Source: Paenibacillus woosongensis
GTDB lineage: Bacteria > Bacillota > Bacilli > Paenibacillales > Paenibacillaceae
Assembly: GCF_009725165.1 (NCBI RefSeq)
Contig: NZ_WNZW01000008.1
Span: forward strand, 1-64,000
Direction of reading: 5' to 3'
Length of the DNA stretch: 64,000 bases
Under the pieces are notes generated by a model. That model made no database searches. It was not told where the DNA came from and was given only the letters and a program-made list of their open reading frames with translations. This document shows, piece after piece, positions 57,968 to 64,000 of this stretch. Each line of letters starts with the position of its first letter. Position 1 is the first letter of the stretch. Position numbers and translations under genes: made by a program.

Positions 57968-59368
57968 TTACCGCCCCCGGCGCCCTCCCCGTTCCGATCT
58001 GCCGCGCCGGCCGCCGCCGTCGCTGCGGGAGGCGTGTCCGCTTTTCGCATTAGATGGCTTGGTTCCCCTAGCCTGGCTCGACCGGGTGGATTGACGTTCA
58101 CGGCCGCCCTTCCCGCTGCCTTGGCCGCGGCGCACTTCGCCTGCTCTTCCTCCAGCCGGCTTCCTGCCCTCAGGCCGTCTCCCTTTTCCGGCGGAGTCCT
58201 TGGATTCCCGTTTGCCTGCTGTATCCCTGCTCACAGAGGCTGCCGTTTCGCTCTTCTCCTGGCGGCGCCGCTCCAGCTTCATCGCTATGCCCCGTTCAAT
58301 ATGGCGCAGCGCATCGATATCCCGCGGAGAAGCAAAGGTTATCGCAACCCCTTTCCCGCCAGCCCGGCCCGTACGGCCGATCCGGTGTATGTAGCTGTCC
58401 ACATCCTGGGGAATATCATAATTAAACACATGGGTTACTCCTTCAACATCGATGCCTCTGGCCGCTACATCGGTAGCAACGAGCAGCTCCAGCTTCGCAT
58501 CGCGGAATGCGCGCATCACCTGCTCCCGCTTGGATTGGGATAAATCCCCGTGCAGCTCGTCAGAGGCAAACCCGGCCTCCTGCAAAGCCTCGTTCAGCTT
58601 GCTCGCCCGCCGCTTCGTCCGGCAGAAGATAACCGCCAAATAAGGGCGATGGGTGCGGATGAGTTCGATCAAGGCCCCCTGTTTGCCACGATCCGTGCAT
58701 TCCACAAGAATTTGACGGATGTTATCCAGCGTGACGCGGGAGGTCTCCGCGATGCGGATATCTCGTGGCCGGTCCATGTATGACCGGGCAAGCCGCTTGA
58801 CATTGTCCGGCATCGTCGCGGAGAACAGCATGGTCTGGCGGTTTTTCGGAACCATATGAATAATCGCCTCTACTTCGGCCAGGAAGCCCATATGCAGCAT
58901 CTGGTCCGCTTCATCGAGCACGAGCATACGTACAGCACCCAGCGTTAGCGAGCCGCGGCGCAAATGATCCAGCAGCCGGCCCGGTGTACCGATGACCAGT
59001 TGTGTGCCATTGTGCAATTTGCGAAGCTGCCGCTCCACATCTTGCCCTCCATAAGCAGCGAGAATCGATATCCCCTCGCGGGAAGCAGCCAGCTTGCGAG
59101 CCTCCGCCGTAATTTGGATGGCTAATTCCCGGGTTGGCGTGATGATCAGCGCCTGCGGGTCAGGGCGATCCGCCTTCAGCTTGTCCATGATTGGCAGCAG
59201 GAATGCCAGCGTCTTCCCTGTTCCCGTCTGGGCCTGGACGATCGCGTCCTCCCCTGCTAGCAGCACAGGAATAGCCTCCTCCTGTACTGGTGTCGGAGTG
59301 CTGATGCCATGATGTTGTAGCGTTCGAATAAGCTCAGGCGAAATGCCCCATTGATCGAAAGTCGTCAA
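57968..59368 (-). CDS. DEAD-box RNA helicase (CshA/CshB-like)
   Basis: An ATP-dependent RNA helicase, 466 residues. Motifs: TPTPVQEEAIP (Q), AQTGTGKT (I), PTRELA (Ia), LDEADQML (II), SATMP (III), HRIGRTGRAG (VI). After about residue 380 the C-terminus is a basic, Gly/Arg/Ser-rich tail ending in RGG-like repeats, typical of RNA-binding extensions. It starts at TTG 59368 with GAGGTGG spaced 6 bases. Confidence 0.93.
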   Translation of the reverse strand: MTTFDQWGISPELIRTLQHHGISTPTPVQEEAIPVLLAGEDAIVQAQTGTGKTLAFLLPIMDKLKADRPDPQALIITPTRELAIQITAEARKLAASREGISILAAYGGQDVERQLRKLHNGTQLVIGTPGRLLDHLRRGSLTLGAVRMLVLDEADQMLHMGFLAEVEAIIHMVPKNRQTMLFSATMPDNVKRLARSYMDRPRDIRIAETSRVTLDNIRQILVECTDRGKQGALIELIRTHRPYLAVIFCRTKRRASKLNEALQEAGFASDELHGDLSQSKREQVMRAFRDAKLELLVATDVAARGIDVEGVTHVFNYDIPQDVDSYIHRIGRTGRAGGKGVAITFASPRDIDALRHIERGIAMKLERRRQEKSETAASVSRDTAGKRESKDSAGKGRRPEGRKPAGGRAGEVRRGQGSGKGGRERQSTRSSQARGTKPSNAKSGHASRSDGGGRRGRSERGGRRGR

Positions 59369-59422
59369 ATATATCCACCTCGTTGTTTAGTATCCTGCTT
59401 TGTTTCAGGTTTTCCCTGCTTT

Positions 59423-59464
59423 AAAAAAGGCCGAACCCGCATCCAATCAGCGTTCCGGCCTTTT
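59423..59464 (-). terminator. rho-independent terminator of the ThuA-like gene
   Basis: Stem AAAAGGCCG/CGGCCTTTT extended by AAC/GTT past a one-base bulge, followed on the minus strand by six T. It lies 60 bases past the stop. Confidence 0.88.
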
Positions 59465-59523
59465 GTAGAAGGTTGCTTTGGTTCCGTGATACAACGCGGA
59501 ATGAAGCCGCGCTTCAAATCCGT

Positions 59524-60162
59524 TTAGCCCGGCGATCTTGCCGCCCACTTCGCGGCCTGCAGCACGAGCTTGCGATACTCCGGATGCTGGAACACAGCCT
59601 GATCGCGTCCTGGAAGAAGATAGACTACGCGGCCGAGCCCGTAGCTATGCGCCCAAGCCGCAGGATGCCATTCTCCATTCATCTCGTATTCCAGCAAAAT
59701 CGTCGTTTCGCAAAACGGATCAAATTCGAACCGGTATGGCTCGTCCTCGATTTCAAAGGGCGAAATGTCAAGCATAATATCATGATCCGGCGCTGTCACG
59801 CGCATCTGCAATTTCTGCAAGGAAGGATGCGATACGTTTCGGGCGCCAATGAGCTGGGCAATCTCGTATTTCTTTTGCAAAACAATGCCGTTATGAAGAA
59901 CTAACAGTCCGCGCCCGCCGCTAATGCAGGACAGAAGACCTGAGGTCTGCTTGGAGGACAGCCTCTCCCTCCAGCTGTCGTGATAGGAAATGCAGAGGTC
60001 GAAAGACTGTAAATTGCTTTCCTCAAGCATATGATTGTTCTCAGTACATTGTACTGAAAAGCTATCATTCAAAATATGGGTTATCTCCCGATCAACCCCT
60101 TGCAGGGGATAAAATTTAGGATGAGTATAATCACCAATCAGCAGCGCTCTCTTCTTATTCAT
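59524..60162 (-). CDS. ThuA-like domain protein
   Basis: A 212-residue protein with a glutamine-amidotransferase-like fold: RALLIGDYTHPKFYPL, FDLCISYHDSWRERLSSKQTSGLLSCISGGRGLLVLHNGIV and the C-terminal HSYGLGRVVYLLPGRDQAVFQHPEYRKLVLQAAKWA, as in the ThuA (trehalose utilisation) family. The biochemical role is not established. The usual catalytic Cys of amidotransferases is absent from the SGGRGLLVLHNG region. It follows hemD by 48 bases and may share its transcript. Confidence 0.86.
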   Translation of the reverse strand: MNKKRALLIGDYTHPKFYPLQGVDREITHILNDSFSVQCTENNHMLEESNLQSFDLCISYHDSWRERLSSKQTSGLLSCISGGRGLLVLHNGIVLQKKYEIAQLIGARNVSHPSLQKLQMRVTAPDHDIMLDISPFEIEDEPYRFEFDPFCETTILLEYEMNGEWHPAAWAHSYGLGRVVYLLPGRDQAVFQHPEYRKLVLQAAKWAARSPG

Positions 60163-60210
60163 GAATTGCTCCTCCTGTCCGTAAAGTCCCCATCCCCGGC
60201 AGGGCAGGGC

Positions 60211-61044
60211 TTATTTGCCAGCCAGCAGGGGATCGCTTTCGCCGGCGAAATAACGCGCTAGTTCAACAATCATGCTCCCCATTCGTTCTTCCTTTGGAGC
60301 GACTACGCGGGGAATTCCCGCTTCATACAGTCCCTGAGCGGTTACTTTGCCCACGGCAACGGCGATTACCGGCCCGCGCAGCGCAGAGATCAGCTCGTCG
60401 AAGCGGCCTTGCTTCTCCGCATATTCCAGCAGAAACCTTACTTGCGGACTGCTTGTAAAGGATACGGCATCAACTTTCCCCTCTACAATATCCAGCAATA
60501 AGCGGTTTAAGTCTTCCTCCGGGGGAGCAATATGACGATAAGGCAATATTTCCGTGCAGACCGCCCCCTGCCGCTCAAGCCATTCCACCAGCTTTGGCGC
60601 ACGGTCGCCGTATAACTGCAGCAATACCGTAGCACCCTTCAATTCATATGCGGCCAGCTCACGGATCAGTCCATCCGTACTGCCGTCATCGTCGCGGACA
60701 AGAGGCGTCAACTGGCGCTTCTTCAAAACATTCGCCGTCTTATACCCCCGCGCGGCGATGCGCGAATTAGAGAGATTGGCCAGCAATACCTCCAGCAGCC
60801 CCATCTCCTCGGCCATCTCGAACAGAGCATTAAGCCCAATTCCCGTGGTAAAAATAGACCAGTCCGGAGGTTGGCTCACCCACGTCCGAATCCCCTGCCG
60901 CAGTTTCTCATCTTCCAAAAACACAGTCCCCTGCGCTGGTCGGTACAACGGAATTCCGCCCATATTCTCGATCAGCTTGCCTAGCTCCTCCGCACGGCGA
61001 GGCCCAGTCAGCGCAATTCGCTTGCCTTCTAATCTTCTAGCCAC
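60211..61044 (-). CDS. hemD: uroporphyrinogen-III synthase
   Basis: Cyclises hydroxymethylbilane to uroporphyrinogen III. About 277 residues in the two-domain fold: GKRIALTGPRRAEELGKLIENMGG, WSIFTTGIGLNALFEMAEEMG, LLQLYGDRAPKLVEWLERQGA and DAVSFTSSPQVRFLLEYA. It starts at GTG 61044 with GGGGG spaced 7 bases; the ATG nine codons upstream lacks a site. No other hem genes are adjacent, so it is a stand-alone or second copy, possibly serving cobalamin or sirohaem synthesis. Confidence 0.88.
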   Translation of the reverse strand: MARRLEGKRIALTGPRRAEELGKLIENMGGIPLYRPAQGTVFLEDEKLRQGIRTWVSQPPDWSIFTTGIGLNALFEMAEEMGLLEVLLANLSNSRIAARGYKTANVLKKRQLTPLVRDDDGSTDGLIRELAAYELKGATVLLQLYGDRAPKLVEWLERQGAVCTEILPYRHIAPPEEDLNRLLLDIVEGKVDAVSFTSSPQVRFLLEYAEKQGRFDELISALRGPVIAVAVGKVTAQGLYEAGIPRVVAPKEERMGSMIVELARYFAGESDPLLAGK

Positions 61045-61221
61045 TTCTCTACCCCCGTATTCAGCTATCATTGCCAGCAGCTTCGTTTAACATAAGCTTA
61101 AACGACACAGGGGGTTAAGTAAATCGTTCTATTGCATCTTTCTCGTTAGAATGAATTCCGGCCGTTGCATTTATGCATCCAACTTTAGAATCAGGAACAC
61201 CTGGAAAAAATCCCCCTTAAA

Positions 61222-61269
61222 TGCGAAAATGCCGCCTAGCCATCGTTTAACCGACGGCGAGGCAGCATT
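61222..61269 (-). terminator. rho-independent terminator of the chemotaxis receptor gene
   Basis: An imperfect long stem, AATGCNGCCTNGCC with complementary downstream arm, then TTTT on the minus strand, 28 bases past the stop. Confidence 0.75.
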
Positions 61270-61296
61270 CCATTGTTCTGGCATGCCTAATTCTAT

Positions 61297-62538
61297 TTAG
61301 GATTTCCGCAATCTAAACTTGCCTGACATCTCTTCCAGCTGCCCCGCAATCGAAGACAACTGGGTCGTGGAGGACGCGATCTCCTGAATTGAAGCGAGCT
61401 GCTCCTCGGCGGCTGCGGAAATCGCCCCGACATTGTCCGCACCTTCTTCTGTAATGTTGCGGATTTCGGAGATAATCTGCGACACTTTCCCGGCTCCCTG
61501 CGTCAATTCGCGGGCCGAGCCGGATACCTCTTCGATTTTGGCTGCTGCTCCGCGGACGGCTCTACGGATGCGCGAGAAGCTGCGGCCGGATATATCGACG
61601 GCAACAATTCCTTCCTCTACGCCCTTTTTCGCATTCTCCATCGATTCCAGCGCCCGCTGTACCTCCGTTTGAACACCGTCAATAAGCTCCTCGATCTGAT
61701 GGGCGTAGCTCTCAGAGCCTTCGGCAAGCTTCCGGACTTCCGAAGCAACAACAGCAAAACCGCGCCCTTCCTCCCCGGCTCTTGCTGCTTCAATCGATGC
61801 GTTCAAGGCAAGCAGATTGGTCTGCTGGGCGATTCCTGTAATGACACCGACAATCCCGCCGATATTCTCGGTATGCTCGTTCAAGGTTTGAATGACCCCG
61901 CCGAGCTCATCGACCGTTTGATGAATATACTCGATTTTTTCAACGACGCTGAGAACAGACGTATTTCCTTCTTCAGCCACGGCTGTAGTCTGCTCCATCG
62001 TCTCGCTGACCTCTTGAATATGGCCCGAGATCGCCGCGGCCTGCCGTGAAATATCCTCGACACCTTCTACCCCGCGAATCATATTATGCGTTTGGCGTTC
62101 GCTGCCAGAGGCCACTTCCTGTATAGCCTGAGTTACATGCTCGATTGCTCGGGTCGTCTGGTCTGCGCTTGCCGACAGCTGGTTCGCCGACAAGCTGACC
62201 TGATTGGACGCTTGCTGCATCTCCGCCAGCATAACATTCCATTGATCGACCGCTTCCTGCAGCCGCTTGGCCACTATGCCGATCTCATCATTACGCTCGG
62301 CTCCGCTGACCCGCTCCGACAAATCGCCTCCGCTGATTTTCTGAATAGATGCACTTAAGCGTTGAAGCGGACCTGTTATGCTTCGAATCAATAGCGCAGA
62401 CACCAACAAAGCAAACACAACAGACACTACAGCCACGATCCATTTCATGGACTCGTCCAGCAGCAGCAGTAACACCACAGGAACGGCGGCAATCAACAGA
62501 CTAGCCATAAATAATGAAAACGTTACGCGTTTCTTCAT
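61297..62538 (-). CDS. methyl-accepting chemotaxis protein without extracellular sensor domain
   Basis: A 413-residue receptor. Two membrane helices (about 7-28 and 32-53) are joined by only a few residues, so no ligand domain exists outside. A HAMP domain follows (about 54-107). The signalling hairpin tip is [37 protein letters not shown]. It probably senses membrane or cytoplasmic state, or acts with a partner. Monocistronic with its own terminator. Confidence 0.92.
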   Translation of the reverse strand: MKKRVTFSLFMASLLIAAVPVVLLLLLDESMKWIVAVVSVVFALLVSALLIRSITGPLQRLSASIQKISGGDLSERVSGAERNDEIGIVAKRLQEAVDQWNVMLAEMQQASNQVSLSANQLSASADQTTRAIEHVTQAIQEVASGSERQTHNMIRGVEGVEDISRQAAAISGHIQEVSETMEQTTAVAEEGNTSVLSVVEKIEYIHQTVDELGGVIQTLNEHTENIGGIVGVITGIAQQTNLLALNASIEAARAGEEGRGFAVVASEVRKLAEGSESYAHQIEELIDGVQTEVQRALESMENAKKGVEEGIVAVDISGRSFSRIRRAVRGAAAKIEEVSGSARELTQGAGKVSQIISEIRNITEEGADNVGAISAAAEEQLASIQEIASSTTQLSSIAGQLEEMSGKFRLRKS

Positions 62539-62653
62539 TCACTTCAGTTCCTTTCCTTCATAGATTTGACCCTAACCTGTTTTGCTTGTATATGTAATAT
62601 TTATATTGTTATATTCGACATAAATCGCATATTTTCCTTTTTCACAACGACGC

Positions 62654-62685
62654 ATAAAACCGCTCAGCCGATAAGCGAGCGGTTT
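62654..62685 (-). terminator. terminator of the response-regulator gene
   Basis: A 9-bp perfect stem AAACCGCTC/GAGCGGTTT with an 11-base loop and a short T run on the minus strand, 47 bases past the stop. Confidence 0.8.
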
Positions 62686-62731
62686 GCATGATTTTAATAG
62701 TATCAGCACTATTCGTTTGTAGTCGGCTCCT

Positions 62732-63547
62732 TTAATCCGCCAAACGGTATCCAACTCCTCGGACAGTCGCGATATAAGTCGGATTCGCGGCCCGGTCGCC
62801 GAGCTTCTTGCGCAGGCTCTTGATGTGCACGTCCACTACGTTGCTCCCGCCCATAAAGGAGGTCTCCCACACGTCAGCAAGCAGCTCTTCTCGGGACAGT
62901 ACGCTCCCTTCATGATCCAGCAATTTAATCAGCAGCTCGTATTCCGTCTTGGTCAGCTCGATAGCTATGCCGGACCGGTACACCTGCATCTTCTTGCGGT
63001 CGATCCAAAGATCTTTATAAGTTGATGTTCCCCCGGCTGGTAAAGCACCGGAAGCCGGACGATGATTGCTTGTGCGGATAATCCGCTGAACATGATACAG
63101 TATCTCATGCGGCGAGGAAGGCCAGACGAGGAGCTCGAGGTGCATTAAGCTCGGGTCCATTTGCGATAGCAACGCCTCGTTCACCAGCAGCAGGGAAGGG
63201 ACATCTTCGAGATCCTGCAGCATTCGCTTGGTAAGCATCGAAACCTCTTCACTGCCCCGATAAGCCGTCAGGTCAAAGATAACAAGATCGGCAGCCAGAG
63301 CATTGCGGAGGCCCTGCTCCAAATGATGAAATACAAGGACATCGAAGCAGCCTACCGACAGATCCCTTACAAGCTCATAAATTTCGCTGGGAAATGGGCT
63401 GACGAGGATGACGCGCTGCGTCACCGGACATGCCTGAGGATAATCATTACCGAACAGCTGCTCATTGTATCCAAGCCCTTGCTCTGGGCGCCTAAACGGA
63501 GTAACCGATCCGCTCTGTACTCTTTTTTTTATTTCTTCTGCCTGCAT
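62732..63547 (-). CDS. OmpR-type winged-helix regulator with degenerate receiver
   Basis: About 271 residues. The C-terminal DNA-binding domain (about 175-270) is canonical: MQVYRSGIAIELTKTEYELLIKLLDHEGSVLSREELLADVW and NVVDVHIKSLRKKLGD. The receiver-like region (about 45-155) has the right secondary pattern (VTQRVILVSPFPSEIYELVRD, DLVIFDLTAY) but lacks the usual acidic pair at the end of strand 1, so phosphorylation is doubtful. An N-terminal extension of about 40 residues precedes it. It overlaps the PerR-like gene by 19 bases and must be translated from the same mRNA. Confidence 0.87.
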   Translation of the reverse strand: MQAEEIKKRVQSGSVTPFRRPEQGLGYNEQLFGNDYPQACPVTQRVILVSPFPSEIYELVRDLSVGCFDVLVFHHLEQGLRNALAADLVIFDLTAYRGSEEVSMLTKRMLQDLEDVPSLLLVNEALLSQMDPSLMHLELLVWPSSPHEILYHVQRIIRTSNHRPASGALPAGGTSTYKDLWIDRKKMQVYRSGIAIELTKTEYELLIKLLDHEGSVLSREELLADVWETSFMGGSNVVDVHIKSLRKKLGDRAANPTYIATVRGVGYRLAD

Positions 63548-63918
63548 TCTGGGCACACCCCCCCAAATACAACATGGGCATGATGCACGTCATATCCGGT
63601 CTCCTTGGCTACATCAGCGCTCCATTCCTCCGGAACCTTCGACATCACTTCATCCACTCTACCGCACACCTCGCACAGAATATGCTGGTGATCATCCAGC
63701 TTGGCGTCATAACGGCTTGCGGCCTCGCCCAGCTTCAATTCACGGATCAGCTCTTTGTCGGTTAAGTATCTGAGCGAATTATATACCGTGCCGTATGCAA
63801 AATTATAACCCTGTTCGACAAGACGGTTCATTACTTCCGCCGCAGTCGGGTGGTCATTCGCATTGCGGACGACATCGTAAACTGCTTTACGCTGTGTCGT
63901 TAAATTTAGTGATTTCAT
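63529..63918 (-). CDS. perR: PerR-like Fur-family peroxide regulator
   Basis: A 129-residue metalloregulator. The winged helix (about 10-65) has FAYGTVYNSLRYL recognition. Structural zinc is held by Cys82/Cys85 (CEVC) and Cys122/Cys125 (CPEC). Asp71, His77 and His79 match regulatory-metal ligands of PerR. A PerR-type box overlaps its promoter, indicating self-regulation. The start is set at ATG 63918 by family length; an ATG 4 codons upstream abuts AAGGA. Confidence 0.86.
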   Translation of the reverse strand: MKSLNLTTQRKAVYDVVRNANDHPTAAEVMNRLVEQGYNFAYGTVYNSLRYLTDKELIRELKLGEAASRYDAKLDDHQHILCEVCGRVDEVMSKVPEEWSADVAKETGYDVHHAHVVFGGVCPECRQKK

Positions 63919-63946
63919 ATATAGAATCATTCCTTATGATTTGTTT

Positions 63947-63983
63947 TTAGAATTAGTATAAGTCTTATTATATAATTCGTCAA
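63947..63983 (-). promoter_or_regulatory. promoter of perR with overlapping PerR-type box
   Basis: Minus strand: TTGACG (63983-63978), 17-base spacer, TATACT (63960-63955). A 15-bp box TTATACTAATTCTAA (63961-63947) matches the PerR consensus TTATAATNATTATAA at 12 positions and covers the -10. Confidence 0.78.
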
Positions 63984-64000
63984 GCCGGCTCCGGCTGCCC

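Overview
The window reads as a chromosomal segment of a spore-forming Bacillota close to Paenibacillus. The evidence is the gene order prfA-prmC / spoIIR-sua5-mntP-ywlE-ywlG-glyA-upp / atp operon / murA, which follows the Bacillus layout, together with sporulation genes, strong AGGAGG-type ribosome sites, rho-independent terminators, and a glutaminyl-tRNA synthetase of the kind found in Paenibacillaceae but absent from B. subtilis. Almost all genes lie on the minus strand. The genus is inferred from gene content only; no search was possible.

Layout. Positions 1-634 hold the start of an unrecognised low-complexity protein. Positions 1288-24771 are a conserved housekeeping block on the minus strand: murA, a DUF1146 gene, the full atp operon (Z-I-B-E-F-H-A-G-D-C), UDP-GlcNAc 2-epimerase, upp, glyA, ywlG, the arginine phosphatase ywlE, mntP, a DUF72 gene, sua5, spoIIR, a SEDS-family gene, prmC, prfA and a HAD phosphatase. 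That HAD gene is also the last gene of a six-gene operon (24-30 kb): metallo-beta-lactamase hydrolase, HAD phosphatase, and a lipoprotein/fused permease/ATPase importer. It is divergent from a SorC-type regulator, with a 35-bp palindromic operator candidate between them. The gene set fits import and dephosphorylation of a phosphorylated organic compound.

Positions 32-39 kb carry ychF, an ECF vitamin-type importer (S, fused A-A', T) behind a structured leader that hides its ribosome site, isopentenyl-diphosphate isomerase 2 and cardiolipin synthase. Positions 39-54 kb hold a dispersed anaerobic/molybdenum set: a TorD chaperone, mobA, a formate-dehydrogenase-like molybdoenzyme, a FocA channel and a water-forming-type NADH oxidase. 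Three FNR-type sites lie between the oxidase and a divergent SDR gene. Interleaved are two MFS transporters, a LacI regulator, glnS and small genes. Positions 54-64 kb hold a Fur-controlled siderophore ATPase with a FhuF-type reductase, a DD-carboxypeptidase lipoprotein, a DEAD-box helicase, a ThuA-like gene, hemD, a sensor-less chemotaxis receptor, a degenerate response regulator and a PerR-like gene with its own PerR-type box.

The most unusual signal is a 181-bp intergenic element present three times (927, 31715, 44093). Each copy has four 22-bp units at starts 0, 50, 109 and 159. The first two units are direct and the last two inverted, and most units contain a CGGA-N7-TCCG inverted repeat. 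One unit shows a compensatory change to TGGA/TCCA. Spacing is identical in all three copies although the sequence has diverged.
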